Below, one piece after another: positions 37,551 through 46,559 of a stretch of DNA of 64,000 nt. Source of the DNA: Streptomyces sp. MST-110588 (GTDB lineage: Bacteria > Actinomycetota > Actinomycetes > Streptomycetales > Streptomycetaceae). The translations under genes were made by a program, and so were the position numbers. A model generated the notes under the pieces. The model was not told the DNA's origin and made no database searches. It saw nothing but the letters and a program-made list of their open reading frames with translations. Within the stretch, counting starts at the first letter, position 1, and the number at the start of each line of letters is the position of its first letter. Where the stretch lies: contig NZ_CP074380.1 in NCBI RefSeq assembly GCF_022695595.1, forward strand, positions 1,612,001-1,676,000, read 5' to 3'.

Positions 37551-38957
37551 TCAGCTCTCCAGGCGGGCCAGGCGGTCCAGGACGGCGGGACCGAGGTCGG
37601 TCACGTCGCCTGCGCCCATGGTGAGAACAAGGTCCCCGGGCTTGGCCATTCCGGCGATGACCTCCGGGATCGCCGCCGTGTCGTGCTCGGCGGCCACCTC
37701 GGCGCCCGCGTTCCGCGCCGCGTCGATGATCAGCTCGCTGGTGACGCCCGGGATGGGGTCCTCGCGGGCCGGGTAGATGTCCAGGACCACGCAGCCGTCG
37801 GCGAGCGCCAGGGCCTGGCCCATTTCGGTGCCCAGTTCCTGCGTACGGGAGTAGAGGTGCGGCTGGAAGACGACCAGCACGCGCGAGCCCTGGGCGGCGC
37901 CGCGGATGGCCTCCAGGTCGGCGGTCATCTCGGTGGGGTGGTGGGCGTAGGAGTCGATGACCTGGACGCCGGCCGCCTCGCCCTTGAGCTGGAGGCGGCG
38001 CTTGACGCCGGTGTACGTGCCGAGCGCGGAGGCCAGGTCGTGCGGGGGCAGGCCCATGGCGATACCGGCGGCGAGTGCCGCGACGGCGTTGTGGGCGTAG
38101 TGCCGGCCGGGCACCGAGACGGTGAAGGTGAGGTTCTCGCCGTTGCGGAGGGCGACGGTGACCTCGCTGGTCAGGCCGTGCGGGTCGACCTTGAGCACAC
38201 GGATGTCGGCGTCCGGGGACTCGCCGTAGGTGACGACCTCGATGTCGTGGCGGCCGGCCACGCGGGTGGTCAGCTCGCGGGCGCCTGCCTGGTCGGCGGC
38301 GATCACGAGCGTGCCGCCGGGCCTGATGCGCGCGACGAAGGTCTCGAAGGAGTCGTAGATCTCCTCCATCGAGGCGTAGTTGGCGTGGTGGTCCAGCTCC
38401 ACGTTGAGGACGATGGCGACCTCGGGGGCGTATTTGTGGAAGCTGCGGTCGCTCTCGTCGGCCTCGGCCACGAAGATCTCGCCGGTGCCGTGCTCGGCGT
38501 TGGAGCCGGGGGCGTCCAGGTCGCCTCCGATGGCGTACGACGGTGCCAGGCCGAGCGAGCCGAGGGAGACGGCCAGCATGGAGGTGGTGGTGGTCTTGCC
38601 GTGGGTGCCCGCGACGGCGAGCGGGCGCAGGCCCTCCATGAGGGACGCCAGAGCGTCGGAGCGGTGCACGACGGGCACGCCGCGCTCCTGGGCGGCCACC
38701 AGCTCCGGGTTGTCCGCGCGGATGGCGGAGGAGACCACGACGCCGGTGGCGTCGTGGGCGAGGTGGGCGGCGTCGTGGCCGATGTGGACCGTGGCGCCGA
38801 GGGCGCGCAGGGCCCGGGCGGTCGGCGAGTCCTTGGCGTCGCTGCCCGCGACCCGGGCGCCGCGCTGCGTGAGGATCTTCGCGATGCCCGACATGCCGGC
38901 TCCGCCGATGCCGATGAAGTGCGGTCGGTCCATCGAGGCTGGGATGGCGGGTGCCAT
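37551..38957 (-). CDS. murC: UDP-N-acetylmuramate--L-alanine ligase
   Basis: 468 residues from the ATG at 38957, with GGAGA nine bases upstream; the frame is open further up but into repeat-like intergenic DNA. MurC adds L-Ala to UDP-MurNAc using ATP in cytoplasmic peptidoglycan precursor synthesis. It shows the N-terminal HFIGIGGAGMSG, the ATP loop AGTHGKTTTTSM (about residue 113), EADESDRSF, and the C-terminal QPHLYSRTQ with DIYPARE. It belongs to the conserved part of the window and is followed by msrB. Confidence 0.97.
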   Translation of the reverse strand: MAPAIPASMDRPHFIGIGGAGMSGIAKILTQRGARVAGSDAKDSPTARALRALGATVHIGHDAAHLAHDATGVVVSSAIRADNPELVAAQERGVPVVHRSDALASLMEGLRPLAVAGTHGKTTTTSMLAVSLGSLGLAPSYAIGGDLDAPGSNAEHGTGEIFVAEADESDRSFHKYAPEVAIVLNVELDHHANYASMEEIYDSFETFVARIRPGGTLVIAADQAGARELTTRVAGRHDIEVVTYGESPDADIRVLKVDPHGLTSEVTVALRNGENLTFTVSVPGRHYAHNAVAALAAGIAMGLPPHDLASALGTYTGVKRRLQLKGEAAGVQVIDSYAHHPTEMTADLEAIRGAAQGSRVLVVFQPHLYSRTQELGTEMGQALALADGCVVLDIYPAREDPIPGVTSELIIDAARNAGAEVAAEHDTAAIPEVIAGMAKPGDLVLTMGAGDVTDLGPAVLDRLARLES

Positions 38958-39188
38958 GCGGGGTCTCCTGATCGTCGCGTGCGGTCGTACCGTGGCTGGA
39001 ACGTCCTCACCGGAGGCGGGAGACGTCCCTTCCGTGGTCGGGACGTCCGTGCCGTGGCTGGGACGTCGCGGACGATTCTCGCACCCGCCACTGACAGTGG
39101 TGACCGCGGTGGATCGGGTGACGGGGAGGGATGGGGGCATGGGGGGCGGCCCGGGGCCGGCCGGTGGCAGTGGCGGTCGCGGTGGCGG
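38958..39188. repeat. Degenerate CCGTGGCTGGGACGTCC-type repeats upstream of murC
   Basis: Three related ~17-base units near 38991, 39030 and 39052 within the 230-base gap between murC and the response regulator. No gene. Similar short degenerate arrays occur elsewhere in this chromosome segment. Confidence 0.45.
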
Positions 39189-39956
39189 TCAGCGGCGGAT
39201 CAGGCCGCGGGCGGTGGCCGCGGCGACGGCGGACGTACGGGAGTCGACGCCCAGCTTGGCGTAAATGTGGACGAGGTGGGACTTGACGGTGGCCTGGCTG
39301 AGGAAGAGCCGCTTGCTGATCAGCGCGTTGGACAGGCCGTCGGCGACGAGTTGCAGGACCTCGGTCTCCCGGCGGGACAGGGCGGTGGCGGGGGCGCGTA
39401 CCCGGTCCATCAGGCGCAGGGCGATGGTCGGCGCGAGCGCGGACTTCCCGGCGGCGGCGGTCCGTACGGCCGCGGCCAGTTCCTCGGGCGGGGCGTCCTT
39501 GAGGAGGTAACCGGTGGCGCCGGCCTCGATGGCGGCGAGGATGTCGGCGTCGGTGTCGTACGTGGTCAGCACCAGGACCCGCGGCGCGCCTTCGCGGGCG
39601 GTGATGGCGGCGGTGGCCTGCGAGCCGAGCATCCGGCCCCCGAACTGGAGGTCCATCAGGACGACGTCGACGGCGACGTCCGGCCGGGCGGCGAGGGCGA
39701 CGGCCTCCTCGGCGGTGGGCACGTCGGCGACCACCTCGAAGCCCGGCTCGGTCTCCAGTACGGCGCGCAGCCCGGCCCGTACGACGGGGTGGTCGTCGGC
39801 GAGGAGGAGGCGGACGGCGGGGGCCGGGCCCAGGGGCGCGGGATGTGTTCCGGGTGTGGGAGACGTGGAACGCGTTTCAGGTGTGGGAGTCACGGGGCGC
39901 TTTTCAGGTGTTCCGGTGGGGTCGGTCATCCGATGGCCTGGTCGGGAGTCGGTCAT
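39189..39956 (-). CDS. NarL/LuxR-type response regulator
   Basis: 255 residues from the ATG at 39956 (ATGA overlap with the sensor kinase stop), or 246 from the ATG at 39929. After a Thr/Pro-rich ~45-residue extension comes a receiver domain: LLADDHPVVRAGL with the acidic pair, DVVLMDLQF with the phosphorylated Asp, VLVLTTYDTD, and LLKDAPPEE with the conserved Lys. The C-terminal LuxR HTH is LSRRETEVLQLVADG and ISKRLFLSQATVKSHL. With the sensor kinase it probably controls the divergent ABC exporter. The start region is duplicated (27-bp tandem repeat), so two nested starts exist. Confidence 0.93.
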   Translation of the reverse strand: MTDSRPGHRMTDPTGTPEKRPVTPTPETRSTSPTPGTHPAPLGPAPAVRLLLADDHPVVRAGLRAVLETEPGFEVVADVPTAEEAVALAARPDVAVDVVLMDLQFGGRMLGSQATAAITAREGAPRVLVLTTYDTDADILAAIEAGATGYLLKDAPPEELAAAVRTAAAGKSALAPTIALRLMDRVRAPATALSRRETEVLQLVADGLSNALISKRLFLSQATVKSHLVHIYAKLGVDSRTSAVAAATARGLIRR

Positions 39957-39975
39957 GCGATGGCCTGGTCAGGAG
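39922..39975. repeat. 27-bp tandem duplication at the kinase/regulator junction
   Basis: Copies at 39922-39948 and 39949-39975 match at 25 of 27 bases. Each copy carries the overlapping kinase stop and regulator ATG, so the duplication adds nine residues to the regulator's N-terminus while keeping both frames. Confidence 0.85.
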
Positions 39976-41301
39976 GGGAAGGGGGTTCGGGCGAGGGTAC
40001 TGCGGGAGGTGGAGGACTGGGGGACGCGTCCGTAGTGAGCGGGCCGGTGTGCGCCGGGTACGGCAGGGTGACGGCGACGGCGGTGCCCTCGCCGGGCGCG
40101 GACTCCACGACGAAGGTGCCGTGCAGCGCGCGGGCCCGGGCCCGCATCGCGGCCAGCCCGAAGCCGGAGCCCGCGGGCCCCTCGCCCGGCGCCGGCGTCC
40201 GGGACGGATCGAATCCCGCGCCGTCGTCCACGACGTCCAAGGCGACCTCGGTGTCCATGTAGCTCAAGGTCAGCTCGGCGCGGCCGGCCCGGGCGTGCCG
40301 CACGGTGTTGGCGAGCGCGGACTGCGCGATGCGCAGCAGGGCGACTTCGTGCGGGGTGGACAGTTCGGCGGGGGCGCCGGAGACATGGCAGTGCACGGCC
40401 AGTCCGGAGGACCGGGCCGTGGTGGCGCACAGCCGCTCCAGGGCGGCGGGCAGCGACCCGGCCTCCAGGTCGGGCGGGCTCAGTGCCCGTACGAACCGGC
40501 GGGCCTCGGCGAGGTTGTCCGCAGCGGTCCGCCGGGCGTGCCGGACGTGGCCCAGGGCCGCCTCCGAACGGTCCGGCAGGGCCCGCTCCGCGGCTCTGAG
40601 CAGGAGCTGGATGCTGGAGAGGCCCTGCGCGAGGGTGTCGTGGATCTCCCGGGCGAGCCGTTCGCGCTCGGCGAGCACTCCGGCGGCACGCTCGGCGGTG
40701 GCCAACTCGCTGCGGGCCGCGGTCAGCTCCTCTATGAGACGGCGGCGCTGCTCGCTCTCCCTGTAGAGCGCCTGGTAGCCGAGGACGACGGCGACGGCGA
40801 CGGCGGCGCCCAGTACGGGCCCGACGACCATGCCGACGCCTGCCGTACGGGCGTGCAGACCGAACCCGGCGACGGCGGCGGCCGTGGTGACCGTGACGGC
40901 CGCCAGCGCCCGGCGCAGCGGGAGAAGGTGCAACTGGACGAAGAACAGCGGGAAGGCCAGCCAGACACCGTCGGGCGTCAGGGCGAGCAGGACCGCCCAC
41001 ACCACCATGACCGCCGTCAGCCACAGCCCGGCGGCCGACGTGGAGGACCGTACCCGGGAGACCGCCGGGCCGACGGCGTAGACGCCGAGCATGAGGAGGG
41101 CGACGACGACGGTGGCGGCGGCCGGCGCCTGTCCCCCGTACGGCCGGTGAAGCCGAGGGGACCGGCGGGGTCGAGAGGGCCGGCAGGGACGGCCCGGCCC
41201 GCCAGGGCCCGTACGACGACGAGCGCCAGCAGGGCGAGAACCATCAGGTGCAGGCAGACACGCAGCACCCGCAGGGCGGGGGTCAGGGTGTGTGGAGTCA
41301 C
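39953..41301 (-). CDS. NarL-type sensor histidine kinase, apparent -1 frameshift
   Basis: The N-terminal frame (GTG 41301) holds the first membrane segment (LHLMVLALLALVVVRALAG); the second frame, entered near 41118-41130, holds the remaining membrane segments, the HisKA_3 box with phospho-His (REIHDTLAQGLSSIQLLL) and the ATPase domain (VVDDGAGFDP, GSGFGLAAMRARARAL). One extra C in the GGCCG stretch, or one more G in the following G run, would join them into 449 residues. It would sense an envelope signal and phosphorylate the adjacent regulator. Read alone, the second frame (start 41092) lacks the first membrane helix but retains all catalytic parts. Confidence 0.87.
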
Positions 41302-41341
41302 GGCTTGTCCAGGCTAGGCGTCCGGCCCGGTCGCGGCATCA

Positions 41342-41375
41342 ATCGAAAGGTGTAGGGAAGGGACCGCCTTTCGAT
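41342..41375. promoter_or_regulatory. Inverted repeat before the ABC exporter
   Basis: ATCGAAAGG at 41342-41350 and CCTTTCGAT at 41367-41375, nine perfect base pairs with 16 bases between. It lies in the divergent gap between the sensor kinase and the ABC permease and is the natural operator candidate for the response regulator. Confidence 0.6.
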
Positions 41376-41484
41376 ACCTACGACACCCTCCATCGGCAGA
41401 TGCGGTGACCCGCTGCTTCACGCGACGGTGGGTCCGGTCGCCGGGCACCGGGCCCGGCGCAGCACCGAGGGATGGCCGAGGACT

Positions 41485-42717
41485 GTGTTCGTCGCCTGGA
41501 GAGACCTGCGATTCGCCAAGGGCAGATTCGCCCTCATGGGGACCGTGATCGTGCTGATCACGGTGCTGGTCGGGCTGCTGTCCGGGCTGACGGCGGGGCT
41601 GGGCCGGGAGAACACCTCCGCGCTCACCGGGCTGCCCGTCGGCCATCTGGCCTTCGCCGCTCCCGCCCAGGGCGCCGACGTCTCCTTCACCGACTCGCGC
41701 GTCCAGGAGAAGACCTGGCGGGCGTGGGCCCGGGTGCCGGGCGTCCAGGCCGCGGAGCCGCTGGGGATCACCACGGTGAAGGCCGAGGCGGCGGGGGACG
41801 CGAAGGCGGAAACGGAGGCGGGGGCGGGGACGAGGGCAGGCGCCGGATCACAGGCCGGTAGGGGGACGGGGGCCGGTACGGAGCCGAAGGACGGGGCGGG
41901 GTCGAAGGACGGGGCGGGGCCGGGGCCGAGGACTGCCGCGTTGTCCGCGTTCGGCGTCCGGCCGGGTTCGGGCCTCGCGCCGACGGGGACGAAGGTCGCG
42001 GACGGCAGCGCCGTACTGTCCGTGAAGGCCGCCGACAAGCTGGGGGTACGGCCCGGCGACACCCTCACCCTCGCCGGGCGGAGGCTGCGGGCCGCGGCGA
42101 TATCGGGGTCGGCGATGTACAGCCATACGCCGGTGATCTGGACCTCCCTTCAGGACTGGCAGCATCTGGCCGGCAGCGGAGGTCCGGACACCGCCACGGT
42201 GATCGCGTTGCGTACGGCGCCGGGCGCCTCCTCGGGCGCTTCGGGCACCGCCGCGCTCGCCGCCGCCGACCGGAAGCTGGGCACCAGGACCGTCACCACC
42301 GAGGACGCCCTGAAGGCCATCGGGTCCTTCACCGCCGAGAACGGCTCGCTGCAATTGATGCGCGGCTTCCTCTTCGCGATATCCGCGCTGGTCATCGGTG
42401 CATTCTTCACGGTCTGGACGATCCAGCGCGGCGGCGACGTGGCAGTCCTCAAGGCGCTCGGCGCCTCGACCCGGTACCTGCTGCGGGACGCGCTCGGCCA
42501 GGCGGTGCTGCTGCTCGTGGCCGGTACGGGCCTGGGCACCGCGATCGCGGCCTCGGTGGGAGCGGTGGTGGGCGGCACCGTCCCCTTCGTCCTGGAACCG
42601 GCGACCGTTCTGATACCGGCTCTGATCATGATCGCGCTGGGGGCGGCCGGCGCCGCGCTGTCCATCCGCCGCATCACGTCCGTGGACCCGCTGACCGCGC
42701 TGGGAAGTGCCCGATGA
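41485..42717 (+). CDS. FtsX/MacB-type ABC transporter permease
   Basis: 410 residues from the GTG at 41485. An N-terminal membrane helix (ALMGTVIVLITVLVGLLSGL) is followed by a ~250-residue extracytoplasmic domain and three C-terminal helices (the last as VLIPALIMIALGAAGAALSI), the FtsX fold. The outer domain contains an Ala/Gly/Thr-rich low-complexity insert around 41790-41940. The stop overlaps the ATPase gene start (ATGA). Likely exports or extracts a lipid, peptide or antibiotic under control of the divergent two-component system. Confidence 0.9.
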   Translation: MFVAWRDLRFAKGRFALMGTVIVLITVLVGLLSGLTAGLGRENTSALTGLPVGHLAFAAPAQGADVSFTDSRVQEKTWRAWARVPGVQAAEPLGITTVKAEAAGDAKAETEAGAGTRAGAGSQAGRGTGAGTEPKDGAGSKDGAGPGPRTAALSAFGVRPGSGLAPTGTKVADGSAVLSVKAADKLGVRPGDTLTLAGRRLRAAAISGSAMYSHTPVIWTSLQDWQHLAGSGGPDTATVIALRTAPGASSGASGTAALAAADRKLGTRTVTTEDALKAIGSFTAENGSLQLMRGFLFAISALVIGAFFTVWTIQRGGDVAVLKALGASTRYLLRDALGQAVLLLVAGTGLGTAIAASVGAVVGGTVPFVLEPATVLIPALIMIALGAAGAALSIRRITSVDPLTALGSAR

Positions 42718-43658
42718 CCTGGAAGACCGTAATGACGCCCAAGAGGTCCAAGACGTCCAAGACGTCCAAGACGTCCAAGACGTCGAGGACTCCGGCAGCG
42801 CCGAAGACCCTGGAGACACCGGAGACTCCGAGAACACCGGAGACTGCGAAATCGCCGAGGACTTCGGAATCGCCGACGCCCTCCGCGACGCCGCAGGCTC
42901 ACAGGACGCCCGGCTCCGGGCCCGGCCGCCTCGTTCCGGCCCCCGGTCCGGGCCCGCGCCCCGGCCTGGAGCTGGCCGGGGTCACCCTCACCTACCCCGA
43001 CGGCGCCGGCCGTCTGACCGCACTGGACGACATCAGTCTCCGGGTGCCCGCCGGGACACTGACCGCCGTGGTCGGACCGTCCGGCTCCGGCAAGTCCAGC
43101 CTGCTAGCGGTGGCCGCGGCCCTGATCACCCCGGACCGCGGCCGGGTGATCATCGACGGCCGGGACACCGGCGGAATGAGCCGGCGGGAGCTGACCGCAC
43201 TGCGCCGTACGAGGATCGGTACGGTCTTCCAGCAGCCCAACCTGCTGCCGTCCCTGACGGCCGCCGAGCAGCTCCAGACGATGGCGCACCTGGACGGCCG
43301 CTCACCGCGCGGAGCCCGGCCGCGCGCCCTGGAACTGCTGGCCGCGGTGGGCCTGGCCGACCAGGCGGACCGCCGACCGCACCAGCTCTCGGGCGGCCAG
43401 CGGCAGCGTGTGAACATCGCACGGGCGCTGATGAACGAGCCGGCCGTACTACTGGTCGACGAGCCGACGAGCGCGCTGGACCACGAGCGGGGCGCCGCGG
43501 TCCTGGATCTGCTGGTCACCCTCACCCGGCGCGGCGCCACCGCCACGGTCCTGGTCACCCACGATCCGGCGCATCTGGACGCCGTGGACGAGATGGCCGA
43601 GGTCCGGGACGGGCGGCTGGTCTCCCGGAGCGGCCCCCGGGAAACGCCGGCCCTGTGA
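42714..43658 (+). CDS. ABC transporter ATP-binding protein with repeat-rich N-terminus
   Basis: 314 residues. The first ~82 residues are a disordered Thr/Pro/Lys stretch that includes four SKT units, unlike the usual family. The nucleotide-binding domain begins about residue 83 (LELAGVTLTYPDG): Walker A GPSGSGKSS, Q-loop VFQQPNLL, signature LSGGQRQRV, Walker B LLVDEPTSALD and the switch VTHDP. It is of the MacB/LolD type and pairs with the upstream permease. The extension is encoded by a 9-bp tandem repeat and could be recent. Confidence 0.93.
   Translation: MTWKTVMTPKRSKTSKTSKTSKTSRTPAAPKTLETPETPRTPETAKSPRTSESPTPSATPQAHRTPGSGPGRLVPAPGPGPRPGLELAGVTLTYPDGAGRLTALDDISLRVPAGTLTAVVGPSGSGKSSLLAVAAALITPDRGRVIIDGRDTGGMSRRELTALRRTRIGTVFQQPNLLPSLTAAEQLQTMAHLDGRSPRGARPRALELLAAVGLADQADRRPHQLSGGQRQRVNIARALMNEPAVLLVDEPTSALDHERGAAVLDLLVTLTRRGATATVLVTHDPAHLDAVDEMAEVRDGRLVSRSGPRETPAL
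42746..42781. repeat. 9-bp tandem repeat (GTCCAAGAC x4)
   Basis: Four perfect copies followed by a degenerate one, inside the N-terminal coding part of the ABC ATPase. Being a multiple of three, copy changes would not shift the frame. Confidence 0.9.
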
Positions 43659-43967
43659 AGCGGGACGGGTGGGACGGGCGGGACGGGCGGACCGTGGGGC
43701 CCGGCGCATCCGGAGGTCCGGCGCGCCCGGAGCCCGGTACGTCCGGGATGCCTGGCGTATCGGGGGCCTGGTGCACCTGGAATGTCCGGCGCATCGCGGG
43801 GCCTGGCGCATCCCGGGTCCGGCATATCCGCAGGGGCTGGGCTGGTACGTGGAACCGGGCCGGTACGGTCTGGAGCCGGGGGCGTTCCGCAGTCTGGCCG
43901 GGAGTGAGCACGAACGACAGCGGCAGCCCGGCGTGTCAACCGCAGCGTGAATCGTCGTGCGTGCTGC
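43659..43967. repeat. Degenerate short repeats, no gene
   Basis: The 309 bases after the ABC ATPase contain many variants of a GGCGCATCCGG/TCCGGGAT-like unit. Open frames across it are by-products of the composition. Nothing else is visible. Confidence 0.5.
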
Positions 43968-44589
43968 TCAGCCCGCCTCGGGCCGGCCGGGCCGGGCGGC
44001 TTGCGCTCTGGCCTGCCGTCGTCGGCGTGCTGCGGTCCGGTCCTGTCCCGGTGGCACGTCGGTATGGTCCGGGCCCGCACAGGCCGTCGCTTCACCACCC
44101 GCAGGGCTGGTGGCTGCACCGGCAAGGGAGACCCCCTTTTCCTCGTTTCCCTCTGCTCCCTCGGTTTCCTCGGTTTCCTCGGTTTCCTCGGTTTCCTCGG
44201 TCGGTGCGTGTTCCGGAGCGTCCAGGGTCTCTCCCGCTGTCGCCGGCCCGGCCGACTCGCGGTGGGCCCGAACGATCGTGGAGTCCGCTCCGACCGGTTT
44301 TAGGCGGACCTGTCCACGTGCGGCGGCCTCGGCGATCAGCGCGGTCATCAAGCCTTGCGGGCACCCCGGCCCCGGCCCAGCCGTTGCATCGCGGGAGCGG
44401 TCTGAAGCAGACCGTGGGCCAGGCCCCGTACCGTTCCGGGACGTCACGCCGGCTGCTGCCCGTGCGGAACCGCCGAAGCACCCCGTTGAACCGGTCCCGC
44501 ACCCGGCGCGGCAGCGGCCAGGTGGCCGCTGCCGGCAGATGCGGCCCGATCAGAGCGCCCTCGGCATCCGTCACATCACACCGCTCCAC
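43968..44589 (-). pseudogene. Decayed IS5-type transposase
   Basis: From 44589 the first frame reads like the N-terminus of an IS5-family transposase (RCDVTDAEGALIGPHLP, then FNGVLRRFRTGSSRRDVPERYG). Near 44400 the frame changes and continues as LMTALIAEAAARGQVRLKPV and DSTIVRAHRESAG, where the first catalytic Asp lies in the DSTIVRAH segment, then degenerates and stops at 43968. The rest of the catalytic domain is missing and an expanded TEE-coding minisatellite sits inside. No terminal inverted repeats were found by eye. The element is inactive and overlaps the 3' end of the next gene by 19 bases. Confidence 0.72.
44161..44196. repeat. 9-bp tandem repeat (TCGGTTTCC x4)
   Basis: Four perfect copies plus a partial one within the transposase remnant. 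Confidence 0.9.
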
Positions 44590-45392
44590 AGCCGAGTACT
44601 ACCCGCTACCACCCGTCCGAGGTGGCGCCGCACCGAGCCGCAGCAAGATCCGAACCTTGAACAGCTCCTACTGGTCCTGAGCTCTGGACGCATCCGAGGA
44701 ACCGGCAGAACCCATGGGGTCTGCGGGGTCTGTGGAACCCGCAGAGCCCGCAGAACCCGCAGAGCCCGCGGAACCCGTAGGGCCCGTGGATCCCAGCGGG
44801 CCGGCGGGCGCGTCCGGGCCATGGGCCGGATCGCCGGCTCCGTCACTGTCGCCGTCACCGCCGCGGGCGGCCCGGCCCGCGGCGGGTCGCCGGTGACCTT
44901 CCGGGCCACGTCCTGCGCCGGGTCGTCGGCCGCGTGCGAGAACAGTTTCAGTACGGGCACGCCGACCTTGTGGCGGGCGCGGGAGGCCCAGTCCCGGTGG
45001 AAGAACTCCTCGACGAAGTGCGGGGCGGTCAGCACGATCACCTCGTCCGCCCCGGTCTGGTCGACGACGCTGCGCAACAGGTCCAAGGGGTGGTTCTCGA
45101 CGACCTGTCCGACGGCCTCGGCGCCGGCTCCGCGCAGCGCGGCCAGGGTGTAGGACAGGGCACGTTCGGCGGGCAGCTCGGCCTGCGCGCCTTCCGGCTC
45201 GTCACCTTCCCGTACGGCTTCGTCGAACTCGCCGAGCGCGATGTCGTCGATGGCCCGCAGCAGAATGTCCTGCTCGCCGCGCGGCTGCATGAGGACGACG
45301 AAGGAGACCTGGTCGTCACCGTGCAGTGTGGTGACGAACTCCACGTCGGCGGGCGTCAGAGGCTTCTCGATCATCAATACGCTCGTGAACAC
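44571..45392 (-). CDS. USP-like actinobacterial protein, 3' end altered
   Basis: The GTG at 45392 gives the family N-terminus FTSVLMIEKPLT with AGAAGAAGGG upstream. Residues 1-~175 form the conserved part: DVEFVTTLHGDDQVSFVVL, the TGADEVIVLTAPHFVEEFFH segment and a final RARHKVGVPVLKLFSH. It looks like an alpha/beta universal-stress-like fold; databases often label this family 'indole-3-glycerol phosphate synthase', but no TrpC motif is visible. The last ~95 residues are Arg/Pro-rich repeats and run into the IS remnant where the stop lies, so the natural C-terminus has probably been replaced. Confidence 0.75.
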   Translation of the reverse strand: MFTSVLMIEKPLTPADVEFVTTLHGDDQVSFVVLMQPRGEQDILLRAIDDIALGEFDEAVREGDEPEGAQAELPAERALSYTLAALRGAGAEAVGQVVENHPLDLLRSVVDQTGADEVIVLTAPHFVEEFFHRDWASRARHKVGVPVLKLFSHAADDPAQDVARKVTGDPPRAGPPAAVTATVTEPAIRPMARTRPPARWDPRALRVPRALRVLRALRVPQTPQTPWVLPVPRMRPELRTSRSCSRFGSCCGSVRRHLGRVVAGSTRLWSGVM

Positions 45393-45597
45393 GACGGGCG
45401 CCCTTCTTCTCTTCTTCGCGGGCTCCACCGGAGCGGAACCCGACGGAAACCGTCCTGCCCCGTCGCCACACGGGGCCTGCTGGCCTTAGTGTGCCCAGCG
45501 GAAGCTAAGCGGAACGGACAACTCCGCGGATTGTCGGGACCGGCGGCCGGGACCGGCGGCCGGGGCGACGATCCGGCTCCGTCGCCGGACCCGGCGG

Positions 45598-46491
45598 TCA
45601 GGACCGGCGGTAACGCGTGAAAAGGAAACCGGCCTCCTCCAGTACCGATGCGAGTGTGAAATTCTGCGGAGCCGTCGCCGGCATCGCGTTCATGATCCGC
45701 GATGCGTCGCCGGCCACCACCCGTGGCGCAAGTGTCAGACACAGCTCATCGAGTGCCCCGGAAGCGGCGAACTGACCCAAAAGTCTGGGACCGCCTTCCG
45801 TGAGCAGCCGGGTGAGCCCCCGCTCGGCCAGCGCTCCGACGACCCGTGAGGGGTCGACCGCCGCGCCCTCGCCCGCGAAGACCACCTCGGCGCCGGCCTT
45901 GCGGGCCGCCCGTACCCGGTCCTCGGACGCCCCGGCACCGGTCAGTACGACGGTGGGCACCAGGGGCTCGGTGAACAGCGGCAGCCCGAAGTCCAGGTCG
46001 AGGCTGGCGCTGACGACCGCGATGACGGGCGCGGGGCCCTGGCCGGCCGCGGCCCGGCGGGCGGCGAACGCCTCACGGGCACGGGCCGGGCGGTAGCCCT
46101 CCTGGCGGACCGTTTCCGCACCGACGACCACCGCGTCGGCGAGGCCGCGCAGCACCCCGAAGATCTTCATGTCGGCCGCGCCGGACAGCGGCTGGGAGCG
46201 CCCTTCGTGGTGGGCGGCGCCGTCCAGCGAGGAGACCATGTTCGCGCGCAGCCAGCCGTTCTCGCGGGCCCCGGCCGGGCCCTCGCCGTGCGCCGGCCGG
46301 GCGGCGGGCCCGGGGTAGGCGTACGCGTCGGCCAGCTCGTCCGGAGTCCACTCACGGTCCTCCAGACTCCACTCACGGCTCTCCGGGCTCCGCTCGCGGT
46401 CCTGCGGGCTCCCCTCGCGGTCCGTGCCGGGCGCGGAACCGGGGGCGGAGGAGGATGCGGGCTGGGCGGGAAGAGGGAACAGGCGTCGCAT
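45598..46491 (-). CDS. Pyrimidine reductase family protein (RibD C-terminal fold)
   Basis: 297 residues. The fold of the riboflavin pathway reductase/DHFR-like family is seen in NMVSSLDGAAHHEGRS, LRGLADAVVVGAETVRQEGY and LLTEGGPRLLGQF. An NADPH-dependent reduction of a pyrimidine or related substrate is likely; the true substrate is unknown, as it is a second copy outside the rib operon. Residues ~20-50 are a disordered insert built of a 7-residue unit repeated four times (DREGSPQ, DRERSPE, SREWSLE, DREWTPD), from a 21-bp tandem repeat. It is divergent from zapE with about 68 bases between starts. Confidence 0.85.
   Translation of the reverse strand: MRRLFPLPAQPASSSAPGSAPGTDREGSPQDRERSPESREWSLEDREWTPDELADAYAYPGPAARPAHGEGPAGARENGWLRANMVSSLDGAAHHEGRSQPLSGAADMKIFGVLRGLADAVVVGAETVRQEGYRPARAREAFAARRAAAGQGPAPVIAVVSASLDLDFGLPLFTEPLVPTVVLTGAGASEDRVRAARKAGAEVVFAGEGAAVDPSRVVGALAERGLTRLLTEGGPRLLGQFAASGALDELCLTLAPRVVAGDASRIMNAMPATAPQNFTLASVLEEAGFLFTRYRRS
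46328..46440. repeat. 21-bp degenerate tandem repeat
   Basis: About four units of the CACTCACGGTCCTCCAGACTC type, encoding a Arg-Glu-Trp/Arg-Ser-Pro heptad-like insert in the pyrimidine reductase-like protein. Confidence 0.7.
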
Positions 46492-46559
46492 AGGCGGCAG
46501 TGTGACATGCCTCGCTCACCGGGCCGAGCCCTTCCGCGCAGCGACTACCCTGGACGGCT

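Noticed and set aside
39057..39140. Earlier start for murC near 39140
   Set aside because: The extension would translate degenerate intergenic repeats; the ATG at 38957 has a good ribosome-binding site and gives the normal MurC length.
42746..44196. Tandem 9-bp repeats as a CRISPR array
   Set aside because: Units are too short, adjacent without spacers and no cas genes are present.
44571..45392. Indole-3-glycerol phosphate synthase assignment
   Set aside because: No TrpC motif or TIM-barrel pattern is visible; only the USP-like segments are conserved.
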